A stretch of DNA of 64,000 nucleotides. Origin: CALBPI01 sp039033995 (GTDB taxonomy: Bacteria > Pseudomonadota > Gammaproteobacteria > Steroidobacterales > Woeseiaceae). The position numbers and the translations under genes are program-made. The notes beneath the pieces are model-generated. The model did not search any database, was not told the DNA's origin, and saw nothing but the letters and a program-made list of their open reading frames with translations. The stretch lies in NCBI GenBank assembly GCA_039033995.1, contig JBCCBP010000002.1, forward strand, positions 203,279-267,278, read 5' to 3'. This document shows positions 8,647-17,773 of this stretch, in pieces. Every line of letters begins with the position of its first letter. The first letter of the stretch is position 1.

Positions 8647-8669
8647 AGGTCAAGTTTAACTCAATTGCA

Positions 8670-9515
8670 TCAAAGGGGTGATGTTTCACAAGGCGCAGAA
8701 AGTTGATTGACGACAGGAATCAGTGGCAACGCGTCGGGAAACCGCGACGTCGATTCTAGTCGTAGTTGGCGATTCACCGCTTCAAGGTAGCGCACTCGCG
8801 ACAGGTACAAGCCGCTTGCACCAGCCATAGGCGGTGCCTCGCGACGATCTTTTAACGCCAGCAACGTTGCCAACGTCTCTGGCGGCGCGCTGCGCTTCCC
8901 AACATCTATGAGTGCGCCGACGATATTGCGCACCATGTGATGCAGAAATGCATTGGCCGCGATATCCACAATGATCCACTGCGCAGTGCGTCGCACGCGA
9001 ACAGCATGAACGGACCGGCGGGCGTGTTTCGCCTGACAGCCGGCCGCACGGAAGCTGCTAAAATCATGCTCACCCAGCAGCGCCTGAGCTGCACTGTCCA
9101 TCGCCGCCGCATCGAGCGGCTCATGCACGACAAAACACCGTTGCGCGTGCAGCGCATGCTGCGCCACCGTATTGCAGATCAGATATCGATATTGGCGGCT
9201 GACGGCGTCGTAGCGCGCGTGAAATGCGGTATCGACTTCCGTGGCATGCCGAACACAGATGTCGTCTGGAAGATTGCTGTTGGCGCCCAGCAACCACGCC
9301 CGTGGACTGCGAGTGGCCTCAGTGTCGAAGTGGACGACTTGTGCGCACGCGTGCACACCCGTGTCGGTACGCCCGGCACAATGGACAGTGATGGCGTGGT
9401 CTGCAACGGTAGCCAGGGCGGCCTCCAGCCTCTGCTGGACAGACTGGCAGTGCTTTTGCGTCTGCCAACCACAGTATGCACTGCCATCGTATTCAACAAC
9501 GAGCGCGACCCTCAC
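8670..9515 (-). CDS. truA: tRNA pseudouridine(38-40) synthase
   Basis: Converts uridines 38-40 of the tRNA anticodon arm to pseudouridine. The 281-residue protein begins VALVVEYDGSAYCGWQ and contains CAGRTDTGVHA with the catalytic aspartate D51, then the family blocks DISSF-like (HDFSSFRAAGC) and FLHHMVRNIVG. The start codon is GTG. It lies 38 nt downstream of fimV in the same orientation. Confidence 0.96.
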   Translation of the reverse strand: MRVALVVEYDGSAYCGWQTQKHCQSVQQRLEAALATVADHAITVHCAGRTDTGVHACAQVVHFDTEATRSPRAWLLGANSNLPDDICVRHATEVDTAFHARYDAVSRQYRYLICNTVAQHALHAQRCFVVHEPLDAAAMDSAAQALLGEHDFSSFRAAGCQAKHARRSVHAVRVRRTAQWIIVDIAANAFLHHMVRNIVGALIDVGKRSAPPETLATLLALKDRREAPPMAGASGLYLSRVRYLEAVNRQLRLESTSRFPDALPLIPVVNQLSAPCETSPL

Positions 9516-9553
9516 GACCGTTAGCCAACGACTGCGCAGCTGCTGCGAATGGG

Positions 9554-12538
9554 CTAGCTCAGATTATCGAGGAGCTTCTGCGCTTCTGCTTTTTGCTCGT
9601 CGTCACCCTCACTGAGAACCTCATCGAGAATACTGCGCGCGCCATCCGGATCGCCCATATCAACGTATGCACGCGCCAGATCGAGTTTAGTACCCACTTC
9701 GGCGATATTGGTTTCGCCGGTGTCTTCGAGCGCCAAATTCAGGCCAGTATCAGCCGCCGAATCAACACTGTTGTCGCCTCCAAACACCTGCTCAGAGAAC
9801 ATTGTCGACGAACTATCGAGTGCGGGCTGCTCCATCGTGGCATCCTCTTCGGCACCGAGATCATCGACACTCAGTTCACTAGTCAGATCCGCAACATCCA
9901 TATCCACTTCGCCGATCGCGCCCATCGGCATAATGCCGGTCGCATCCGCGGCATCGTCCGCATCGGCTTCATTCAGCGCGTCGAAATTTGGCATCTCAGT
10001 CGTGCCCGTCGCGTCCAACTTGTCGAGGTCGAAAGATTCCGAAGAAGCGAGCACGGTGGCGTCGTCATCCGGTAGCTCGACCTTGAAATCGTCTGGTAAT
10101 ACCGAAGTCGCACCAGTCGCTTCCAGCAAATCGCTGTCCGTACCCACGGTGTCGTCAGCGAGATCCGCGAGCGCGTCTACGTCGCCCGTATCCAGGTCGA
10201 GATCGGCCAGATCCATCTCTGCCGTCTGTGTCCGCTCCTCGCGCGTATCATCAGCGCCACCCAAATCGATCGGTTGTTCAACCGTACCGTCGTCGATCGA
10301 TTCCCCATCGAACTGGAAATCGACCCCGCTGGCGCTGGTTTCGTCGGGTGTGACAACCGCGTCATCGTTACCACTCAGCGATGCCTCATCAAATTCGAAA
10401 TCGATACCGGAAATCTCCGACAAATCGGCGGGCTGCTCGACCGTGCCGTCGCCGGATGTCTCGAAGACCTCTGTAAAGCCGCCGGTCGATTCGCCGACGT
10501 CGAGCTGTTCGGCCAGCATTGTCTCCGCATCGAGCGAAATATCCACGCCGCTATCGACGGACGCAGCAACCGCAGCGCCGCTGAACAACTCGTGCGCCGG
10601 CGCGATTTGCTGCCCCATGATCACGACTTTGTTCCAGTCTGGATCGCCTTCCGGCAGGGACTCGCGCAAGTTCTTGGCAGCATCGACGAACCCATCCTGA
10701 TTACCCCATACGAAGTAAATTTCACAGAGTTTCGCTTTCAGCTTTTTATCGCCTGCGTCAACCGCCAACGCGCCTTTGACCAGGTCCGCTGCTTGATCAT
10801 ACAGGCCATAGGCCATGTGAAAATCGGCTTCCGCGAGCGGATCGGACTGATCGAAGTTGATCGCCGTATCCGAACTAAACGTGTCTTCAATCGAATATTC
10901 TTCGGTGGCCTCCTCGCTCTGGAGTGCCGGTTCTTCCATCGTTGCGGCCGCTTCTGACTCAGCCGCTTCCCGCGAAATCTCATCGACAGGCGATGTTGAT
11001 TCGAACGGATCCTCGAATGCAGGTGTTTCCTGTGTCGACTCACCACTCGACTTAGTACCCAGCTCGCGTAGTCGGCCCGTGGCCGCTAGCGTGCCATCCA
11101 GATCTTCTAAATCGGTAGAGTCGAGTGCTTCCCAGGTGCCTGTGTCATCGGCGTCGGCTGCGCGACGTCGCGCCAGCAAGCCAAGCAGTGCCAGAATTGC
11201 GAGAACACCTGCGCCGACGTAGGTCCAGATGCTTCCGGTCAGTTTTTCGATCAGACCGGGCTCTTCGCGCGTCGTGACGACCGCGGCCGGGCGACGTTGC
11301 GGCTCCGTTGCTGCTGCTTGTGCTGGCGCGTCGGTTGCCGCGTCTTCTTCATTCGCCGGTTCTGTTACCGCGTCGCTGCCAGCCGGCTGGCTATCGTCAG
11401 CCGTCGTCGTGGCGGGATCATCGGTTTCCGCGAAGACTTCACCGACCGCTGACGCATCTGCCGTTTCGGTATCGGTTGCAGCCGCCGGCTCACTCGTTTC
11501 CGCAGTGGCTTCCTCACCATATAAGTCATCGGTAGCAACCGGTGCATCGGCAGCAGCCTGACGGGCAGCGAGAGCGGCCTGCAACCGCGCAAGCTCCTCA
11601 TTCTGAATCCGGAGTTGATCTTCGCGTTCCGCGAGCTGACGACGCAACGCGGAAACGTCGGCACCTGTCGATGTCGACGTGCCCGTGCCACTGCTTGAGG
11701 TCACCGGTGCAGCGACTCCGGTATCTTCATCCGGCGCAACCAATGTCAAAGAACCACCTGCCCCGCCACGCCAGTTCTGGTTCTGGCGACGCACTTCCTG
11801 CAACGCGGCAGAGCGATTGATTGCGACCAAATCGCGCTCTGTTGGCAGACGCAATAAGGCGCCCGCGTTCAGACGATTAATGTTACCGCCGAACGCTTGC
11901 GGGTTAGCTTCGTAGATCGCGACCATGACCTGATTGATGGACACGCTGTCATCCGGCTGAATGCCACGCGCGATTTCCCACAAAGTGTCATTGCGCTGGA
12001 CTTGATATTCACTGCCGCTGATCGTGCGGCTCGGAGCAGGTGCGGCCTGCGCTGGCGCTGAGCGGCGGATATTGCCCTGATTGGCCTGTCTCGCGACCTG
12101 AGAACCTGAGCGAACGGCCGGTGCGGGTGATGCTGCAGCGGGCGCCTTGAAGGTCGGCGGATCCAGCAACACGGTGTATTCGCGCAGCAAGCGGCCACGC
12201 GGCCATACGGCTTCGACAAGCATCGTGACGAATGGCTCGCTGATTGGCTGAGAACTCGTCACTTCGACGTAAGGCTGAGCACCCGGGCGAACGCGAAACT
12301 TAAACCCGGTCAAAAATGAGGGCTTATCGATGCCGTAGCGCTCGAAGGTCTCAGCTGATGCGAGACGAATTTCAAGACCGGACAGCTCTTCTTGCGTCGC
12401 CCCAAGCAGCGCGATTTGCGCGACCATCGGTTCATTGAGCGCCGAGCGCGTAGTGATCTCCCCGAGACCCAGCGCCCATGCGCTTTGTCCAAGACTCAAA
12501 CACGCCGCAACAACGATAGCGGCCAACCAACGAAGCAT
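9554..12538 (-). CDS. fimV: FimV-like LysM / TPR polar hub protein
   Basis: Inner-membrane, peptidoglycan-binding scaffold needed for type IV pilus assembly and polar signalling in Pseudomonas and relatives. The 994-residue product starts at an ATG with a GGAGA ribosome site. Order of parts: signal peptide (1-22, ending SAWA), FimV N-terminal domain (GLGEITTRSALNEP), LysM domain at about 177-232, coiled coil (294-330), acidic Ala/Thr linker, one transmembrane helix (437-456) and a very acidic cytoplasmic region with TPR-like helices. The conserved C-terminal FimV helices end at the stop. The acidic region contains repeats around GTVEQPxDL. The neighbours asd and truA are conserved. Confidence 0.95.
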   Translation of the reverse strand: MLRWLAAIVVAACLSLGQSAWALGLGEITTRSALNEPMVAQIALLGATQEELSGLEIRLASAETFERYGIDKPSFLTGFKFRVRPGAQPYVEVTSSQPISEPFVTMLVEAVWPRGRLLREYTVLLDPPTFKAPAAASPAPAVRSGSQVARQANQGNIRRSAPAQAAPAPSRTISGSEYQVQRNDTLWEIARGIQPDDSVSINQVMVAIYEANPQAFGGNINRLNAGALLRLPTERDLVAINRSAALQEVRRQNQNWRGGAGGSLTLVAPDEDTGVAAPVTSSSGTGTSTSTGADVSALRRQLAEREDQLRIQNEELARLQAALAARQAAADAPVATDDLYGEEATAETSEPAAATDTETADASAVGEVFAETDDPATTTADDSQPAGSDAVTEPANEEDAATDAPAQAAATEPQRRPAAVVTTREEPGLIEKLTGSIWTYVGAGVLAILALLGLLARRRAADADDTGTWEALDSTDLEDLDGTLAATGRLRELGTKSSGESTQETPAFEDPFESTSPVDEISREAAESEAAATMEEPALQSEEATEEYSIEDTFSSDTAINFDQSDPLAEADFHMAYGLYDQAADLVKGALAVDAGDKKLKAKLCEIYFVWGNQDGFVDAAKNLRESLPEGDPDWNKVVIMGQQIAPAHELFSGAAVAASVDSGVDISLDAETMLAEQLDVGESTGGFTEVFETSGDGTVEQPADLSEISGIDFEFDEASLSGNDDAVVTPDETSASGVDFQFDGESIDDGTVEQPIDLGGADDTREERTQTAEMDLADLDLDTGDVDALADLADDTVGTDSDLLEATGATSVLPDDFKVELPDDDATVLASSESFDLDKLDATGTTEMPNFDALNEADADDAADATGIMPMGAIGEVDMDVADLTSELSVDDLGAEEDATMEQPALDSSSTMFSEQVFGGDNSVDSAADTGLNLALEDTGETNIAEVGTKLDLARAYVDMGDPDGARSILDEVLSEGDDEQKAEAQKLLDNLS

Positions 12539-12635
12539 ATTGTTTTCTCCGACCCGGTTCTCGCGGGCAATTCTTTTGCCGAAAAGCTCAAGCATTTGAC
12601 TTAACTGCGGCTTCCCCAAACGCGGCAATCATATC

Positions 12636-13661
12636 TTATAAATAATTTTTCGCCAATATTTCAGCAATTTGCACGGTATTTAGAGCCGCGCCCTTACGTA
12701 TATTGTCTGACACCACCCACAGGTTAATCCCCCTCTCGTGGCTTATGTCATCTCTAATCCGGCCTATAAATACAGGATCCTGTCCCGCGGCTTCTGTGAC
12801 GGGCGTCGGATATCCGCCCAAAACATGCTCGTCAAGCACAGTAACGCCGGGTGCGTCACATAATAATCGCCTGACCTCAGCGGCAGAAATTTTGCGGGCG
12901 GTCTCAATATGCAGCGCTTCGCTATGCCCGTAAAACACCGGAATTCGTACTGCGGTCGGATTCACCTGAATCGAGGGATCGTCGAGGATTTTTTGTGTTT
13001 CCCAGACCATTTTCATTTCTTCGCGGGTGTAGCCGTTGTCCTGAAATGTATCGATATGCGGGATGGCATTGAACGCGATCTGCTTTTCATCGCCGTCGAG
13101 CTCAAGCGGCAAGCCATTCAGCAAACGCGCAGTCTGACCAGCGAGGTTCTTGATTGCGCTGGTACCGGCGCCGGACACAGCTTGATAGGTGGCCACATTG
13201 ATGCGCTCGATACCCGCCGCATCGTAAATCGGTTTCAACGCGACAAGCATCTGCATCGTCGAGCAATTGGGATTGGCGATAATGTGGCGTGCGGTGTAGC
13301 CAGCGATAGCCTCAGGATTCACCTCCGTAACGACCAACGGTACGTCCGTTTCCCGACGGAAATGCGAAGTGTTGTCGATCACGACACAGCCCGCCTCGGC
13401 CGCGGCCGGCGCATAGGCCTCCGAAACGCTGCCGCCAGCTGAGAACAAGGCGATGGCGACCGACGAAAAATCGAACGTCGCCAAATCGGCTACCGTCAAT
13501 TGCGTTTTGCCAAAAGCCACACGCTTGCCCGCCGAACGCTCGCTGGCCAGCGCGTGCACTTTGCCGCTCGTGAACCCGCGTTCCGCCAGTATTTCGAGCA
13601 TGACCTCGCCGACCGCGCCGGTGGCACCGACCACCGCAATATCCAAATCAAATTGCGCCAT
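12636..13661 (-). CDS. asd: Aspartate-semialdehyde dehydrogenase
   Basis: Reduces aspartyl phosphate to aspartate semialdehyde, at the branch to lysine, diaminopimelate, threonine and methionine. The 341-residue protein has an N-terminal NADP-binding glycine loop (VGATGAVGEVML), the catalytic C133 in NPNCSTMQM and the SGAG substrate loop. It starts at ATG 13661; an upstream open stretch would overlap aroC. It lies 11 nt after aroC and upstream of fimV. Confidence 0.97.
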   Translation of the reverse strand: MAQFDLDIAVVGATGAVGEVMLEILAERGFTSGKVHALASERSAGKRVAFGKTQLTVADLATFDFSSVAIALFSAGGSVSEAYAPAAAEAGCVVIDNTSHFRRETDVPLVVTEVNPEAIAGYTARHIIANPNCSTMQMLVALKPIYDAAGIERINVATYQAVSGAGTSAIKNLAGQTARLLNGLPLELDGDEKQIAFNAIPHIDTFQDNGYTREEMKMVWETQKILDDPSIQVNPTAVRIPVFYGHSEALHIETARKISAAEVRRLLCDAPGVTVLDEHVLGGYPTPVTEAAGQDPVFIGRIRDDISHERGINLWVVSDNIRKGAALNTVQIAEILAKNYL

Positions 13662-13672
13662 ATTGTATAAAT

Positions 13673-14788
13673 CTAAGCCTTGTTGGTTGAGCCGACGCTT
13701 GCCGCAATGGCAGGCGTCGTCACTGTGACGTCCGCGTTTTGTGCGCGATGACGGAGATAGTGATCGATCAGTGTCAGACAGATCATCGCCTCCGCGATCG
13801 GCGTCGCACGCAAACCGACACACGGATCATGCCGACCTGTCGTGACAATATCGGTCGCCTCGCCATCTGTATCGATGGTCTTGCCTGACTTCTGAATACT
13901 CGAGGTTGGTTTCAGTGCGATACTAGCGACGATATCCTGTCCACTCGACAAGCCACCTAGCGTGCCACCAGCATCATTCTTCGCGAAACCATCCGGTCGC
14001 ATCTCATCGCGATGTTCCGAGCCGAGCTGGCTGACCGAGTCGAAACCCGCGCCAATCTCAACTCCTTTAACGGCATTGATGCTCATCAGGCCGTGGGCGA
14101 TGGTCGCTGTTAGTTTGTCGAATACTGGATCACCAAGGCCCGGCTGCACACCGCTTGCGATACACGTGACTTTGGCGCCCACCGAATCACCCTTTTTGCG
14201 CAGGTCATCCATGTAAGCCGCCAACGCCGGCAATTGATCCGGATCTGCACAGAAAAATGGATTGTCGTCGACAATCGACAGGTCGGTGGCCGCCAACGAC
14301 AGTGGTCCGAGTTGCGACACATAACCGGTAACGCTGATGCCAAGACGTTCCTTCAGGAATTTTCGCGCCACGGCACCGGCCGCAACGCGCATGACGGTTT
14401 CGCGTGCTGATGACCGGCCGCCACCGCGGTAATCACGAATGCCGTATTTTTGCTGATACGTGTAGTCCGCGTGGCCTGGACGGAACTTGTCTTTGATTTT
14501 CGAATAATCGCGCGAGCGTTGATCCTCGTTGTAAATCACGAGCCCGATCGGCGTGCCGGTGGTGAACCCTTCGAAAACGCCCGACAGAATCTGCACGGCA
14601 TCGGGCTCCTTGCGCTGACTGACATGGCGCGACTTGCCGGTACGCCGGCGCTCAAGGTCCGCCTGAATATCCTCGGCATCGAGGCCAATACCCGGAGGGC
14701 AGCCATCTATCACGCAACCGAGCGCGACACCGTGGCTCTCGCCAAACGTTGTCACGCGAAACAATTTACCAAACGTATTCCCGCTCAT
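13673..14788 (-). CDS. aroC: Chorismate synthase
   Basis: Seventh enzyme of the shikimate pathway: uses reduced FMN to convert EPSP to chorismate. The 371-residue protein has the family signatures GESHGVALGCVIDGCPPG, the block around RPGHADYTYQQKYG and RGGGRSSARET. The ATG overlaps the prmB stop by 4 nt (ATGA), as in many gammaproteobacteria. Confidence 0.98.
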   Translation of the reverse strand: MSGNTFGKLFRVTTFGESHGVALGCVIDGCPPGIGLDAEDIQADLERRRTGKSRHVSQRKEPDAVQILSGVFEGFTTGTPIGLVIYNEDQRSRDYSKIKDKFRPGHADYTYQQKYGIRDYRGGGRSSARETVMRVAAGAVARKFLKERLGISVTGYVSQLGPLSLAATDLSIVDDNPFFCADPDQLPALAAYMDDLRKKGDSVGAKVTCIASGVQPGLGDPVFDKLTATIAHGLMSINAVKGVEIGAGFDSVSQLGSEHRDEMRPDGFAKNDAGGTLGGLSSGQDIVASIALKPTSSIQKSGKTIDTDGEATDIVTTGRHDPCVGLRATPIAEAMICLTLIDHYLRHRAQNADVTVTTPAIAASVGSTNKA

Positions 14789-15735
14789 CGCGTCCCCGCT
14801 CGCTTCTCCTGCAACACGTCATCATGAGCCCGCAGTTGCGATTTGGTCAGTACGAACACTCCCGTGCCGCCATCACCAAACTCCAGCCAGGTGAATGGTA
14901 CCGTGCTGTATTCCTGTTGTAATGCCTGGTCGCTCGCACCAACTTCGCAGATCAGAACGCCATCATCGCGCAGATGCGCTGCTGCGTCCGCCAAAATGTC
15001 TCGGACAATGTCCAGACCATCGCTACCTGCAGCCAATCCCAGAACTGGCTCACGCGCGAATTCTTCAGGTCTTTCGTCCATCTCCGCCGCATCGACATAC
15101 GGCGGGTTGCTGACGATCAGATGATATTGCTGAAACAGCGCGGAATTAAAGACGTCGGCTTCGATCAGCGTCACTCTGTCGCCGAGATCATAATTGGCGA
15201 CGTTGCGCTGAGCGACATCGAGTGCTGCAACCGACACATCACTAGCGTCGACCTGCCAGGTCGGTTGGTGCAGCGCTGTCGCGATCGCAATACAGCCGCT
15301 GCCTGTGCACAGATCCAGCACACATAGGTTATCCACAGACGCGACCCACGGTTGAAATCCTTGTGTGATGAGTTCCGCCAACGGCGACCGTGGTACCAGA
15401 ACGTGCTCATTGACCACGAATTTCAGTCCGGCGAACCACGCTTCACCGATTAGATAAGCCAACGGCTTTCGCGTCTGGATACGCGCTTTGGCGATCGTCA
15501 GAAGCTGGGTCAGAACCTGACCATCTGCGGGCGCATCCAACGCTGCCTGCAGCGCCGCCTGCCAGCCCGTTTCGTATTGGATATCCAACAAATGCGCGAC
15601 GAGCCACAGCGTCTCATCCCAAGCGTTGTCGGTGCCATGGCCAAAATGCAACCCCGCCGACTCAAACCCTCGACGGGTCGCGTCTGCGGCCGCACCTAGC
15701 GTCGCCGCCGTTGTGACTTCCTGGGTCCAAGGCAT
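14785..15735 (-). CDS. prmB: Ribosomal protein L3 N5-glutamine methyltransferase
   Basis: SAM-dependent methylation of a glutamine on ribosomal protein L3. The 316-residue protein has an N-terminal helical domain, the SAM motif VLDLCTGSGCIAI and the NPPY motif (VSNPPYVD) shared with PrmC/HemK. Its pairing with aroC is the reason to call PrmB rather than PrmC. The ATG at 15735 gives the usual length; an upstream in-frame TTG at 15756 is possible. No clear ribosome site is seen. Confidence 0.92.
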   Translation of the reverse strand: MPWTQEVTTAATLGAAADATRRGFESAGLHFGHGTDNAWDETLWLVAHLLDIQYETGWQAALQAALDAPADGQVLTQLLTIAKARIQTRKPLAYLIGEAWFAGLKFVVNEHVLVPRSPLAELITQGFQPWVASVDNLCVLDLCTGSGCIAIATALHQPTWQVDASDVSVAALDVAQRNVANYDLGDRVTLIEADVFNSALFQQYHLIVSNPPYVDAAEMDERPEEFAREPVLGLAAGSDGLDIVRDILADAAAHLRDDGVLICEVGASDQALQQEYSTVPFTWLEFGDGGTGVFVLTKSQLRAHDDVLQEKRAGTR

Positions 15736-15850
15736 ATCAGTGCGCCGTCCGCGCAACGGTTGTACCGTCGATCCGTACGATACGATAGACTAGCGCCTGC
15801 GTGGTCTTCCGCCACCTCTTTTGATTCTGAGCTTTCATCACCGATTCCCT

Positions 15851-16465
15851 ATGCGTAATCCTCTGGCGCTGTTCATTGCTGCTATCGCGTTTGCTGTTGG
15901 CTTGTATTTCGGTTTGCAGCGAGCGCCCGCGCCTTTGTCGCTACAAAACGCCACAGTACTCGAACCGGCGCGTGCTATCGCCCCATTTTCGCTGCAATCG
16001 ACCCGCGCGACAACGTTTGATAACGCCGCGCTCTCGGGTCGCTGGACCCTGGTGTTCTTTGGCTTCACGCGCTGCCCGGACATTTGCCCAACCACGCTGC
16101 AACTGCTGTCCGATGCCCGGCAAGCGCTGCGGGACGACTTTCCGGACAAAGCACTCCCCGACATACTGCTGGTTTCCGTTGATCCCGCGCGCGACACGAT
16201 CGACGCCCTGCAATCCTACACCGCCTACTTTGGCGACGGCGTTTACGGTGCCCGCGCTGCCGAGCCTGAGCTCGCGCGCTTCACACGTGACCTCGGCATT
16301 GTCTATCAGAAGGTGCCGCTCGCCGATGACGACTACACGATGGATCACAGCGCTGCCATTCTATTGGTCGGCCCGGAGGCACGTTTGCGCGCCGTTTTCA
16401 CACCGCCCATTCGACGCGATGACTTTGTCGCCGACTTAAACACCATTCTGGAAGACCTCACATGA
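15851..16465 (+). CDS. SCO1/SenC family copper-delivery protein
   Basis: Membrane-anchored thioredoxin-fold protein that helps load the CuA centre of cytochrome oxidase. The 204-residue sequence has an N-terminal anchor (residues 3-21), the copper ligands C75 and C79 in TRCPDICP, and the third ligand H166 in MDHSAAI. It starts a plus-strand run, and its stop overlaps the next gene, another copper chaperone, by 4 nt. An alternative TTG start at 15821 would add ten residues. No good ribosome site is seen for either. Confidence 0.92.
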   Translation: MRNPLALFIAAIAFAVGLYFGLQRAPAPLSLQNATVLEPARAIAPFSLQSTRATTFDNAALSGRWTLVFFGFTRCPDICPTTLQLLSDARQALRDDFPDKALPDILLVSVDPARDTIDALQSYTAYFGDGVYGARAAEPELARFTRDLGIVYQKVPLADDDYTMDHSAAILLVGPEARLRAVFTPPIRRDDFVADLNTILEDLT

Positions 16466-16911
16466 AAATCGTCTTGTCGTTGGTAACATCGCTCATGGTA
16501 TTCGCCATCGTTGGTTGTTCGCCAGGCGAGGACGCATCACCGATTTCTGTCGCTGACGGCTGGATACGACCAGCGCCGCCTGGCGCCGTGGCAAGCGCCG
16601 GCTACTTCACCATGACCAATCATTCGGCCAGCGCTATGCAAGTGACATCAGTTCGCAGCGACGACTTCGGACGAGTTGAGGTGCACGAAACCCGCATGCA
16701 GGATGGGGCAATGCAAATGCGTGCTGTGCCCGCGCTGAAAATCGCGCCCGATACCACCATCTCGCTGGCACCGGGCGGACTGCATCTGATGTTGTTCGAC
16801 CCCCGCGGCGATGTGACTGAGCTGGAACGCGTCCGCCTGACACTGTATGACGGTGAACGACCGATCGCGGAACTGGATCTGCCGGTGTCCGCCAGAAACC
16901 CCTACGAGTAG
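16462..16911 (+). CDS. PCuAC copper chaperone, predicted lipoprotein
   Basis: Periplasmic Cu(I) carrier that works with SCO proteins in cytochrome oxidase assembly. The 149-residue protein has a signal ending FAIVGC, so C19 is a likely lipidation site. The Cu(I) motif H-x10-M-x21-H-x-M is exact: H75, M86, H108, M110. Lipidation would tether it to a membrane; many PCuAC proteins are soluble. It overlaps the SCO gene by 4 nt and is followed after 4 nt by psd. Confidence 0.93.
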   Translation: MKIVLSLVTSLMVFAIVGCSPGEDASPISVADGWIRPAPPGAVASAGYFTMTNHSASAMQVTSVRSDDFGRVEVHETRMQDGAMQMRAVPALKIAPDTTISLAPGGLHLMLFDPRGDVTELERVRLTLYDGERPIAELDLPVSARNPYE

Positions 16912-16915
16912 TTCG

Positions 16916-17773
16916 ATGGCGACTGCGCAACCGTCACACTGGAAATCGCGCCTGTTTGTCGGGTTACAGTATTTCCTGCCACAACATCTGCTGACCCGGC
17001 TGGTTCGCTGGTTTATGTCGCGGGAGACTGTGTGGCTGAAGAATCTACAGATTCGCACCTTTTGCCGACTCTTTCATATTCGGGTAGACGAAGCGGCTCA
17101 ACAGGTACCGGACGGCTATGCCAGTCTGAACGCGTTTTTTACGCGTACGTTGCGCGACGACGCGCGACCGACAGATGACGCACCGCTAACGGCACCTTGC
17201 GACGGCGTCATCAGCGAGTGCGGCCGCATCGACAACGGCCGTATTGTGCAAGCCAAAGGCTTCCGCTACAGCGCCGCCGAGCTGTTGCAGGATGCCGCGT
17301 TGGCGGACCGCTACGAAGGCGGGTCTTTCATGACAATCTACTTGGCACCTTACGACTACCACCGCGTGCACTTTCCAGTAACGGCACACGTAACGCGAGA
17401 ATGGCATATCCCTGGTCAGTTGTTTTCGGTCAATGGCGCGACCGCCAGCGCCGTGCCGCGTTTGTTTGCACGTAACGAACGGCGTACTTTCACGCTGGAA
17501 ACCGGTGCGACAACGCTCAGCCTCGTTATGGTCGGCGCCTTGAATGTTGGCAGCATATCGACGGTATGGGAACGGGAAGCACTCGCAGCCGGCAGCGTTA
17601 GCGAGCCGACCGACCTGGCCTTACCAGTGACGTCATTCGGTCAGGGTGACACACTCGGCTGGTTCAATATGGGGTCGACGGTCATTCTGTTGCTGCCGGC
17701 GGACGCAGGCACGTGGCGGGACGATCTGGAAGCGGGCGACGTCGTGCGTTGTGGCGAGGCATTGATCCGTTGA
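16916..17773 (+). CDS. psd: Phosphatidylserine decarboxylase proenzyme
   Basis: Makes phosphatidylethanolamine at the inner membrane. The 285-residue proenzyme has the self-cleavage site MGST, with S254 becoming the pyruvoyl group of the small subunit. The segment DYHRVHFPV carries the conserved histidines. ATG 16916 gives the family length. The stop overlaps the epmA start (TGATG). Psd next to EpmA is a known gene pair. Confidence 0.96.
   Translation: MATAQPSHWKSRLFVGLQYFLPQHLLTRLVRWFMSRETVWLKNLQIRTFCRLFHIRVDEAAQQVPDGYASLNAFFTRTLRDDARPTDDAPLTAPCDGVISECGRIDNGRIVQAKGFRYSAAELLQDAALADRYEGGSFMTIYLAPYDYHRVHFPVTAHVTREWHIPGQLFSVNGATASAVPRLFARNERRTFTLETGATTLSLVMVGALNVGSISTVWEREALAAGSVSEPTDLALPVTSFGQGDTLGWFNMGSTVILLLPADAGTWRDDLEAGDVVRCGEALIR

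Noticed and set aside
9708..10957. Plus-strand Ser-rich open frames opposite fimV
   Set aside because: Low-complexity translation (Ser/Val-rich) produced by the acidic repeat codons of fimV on the other strand.
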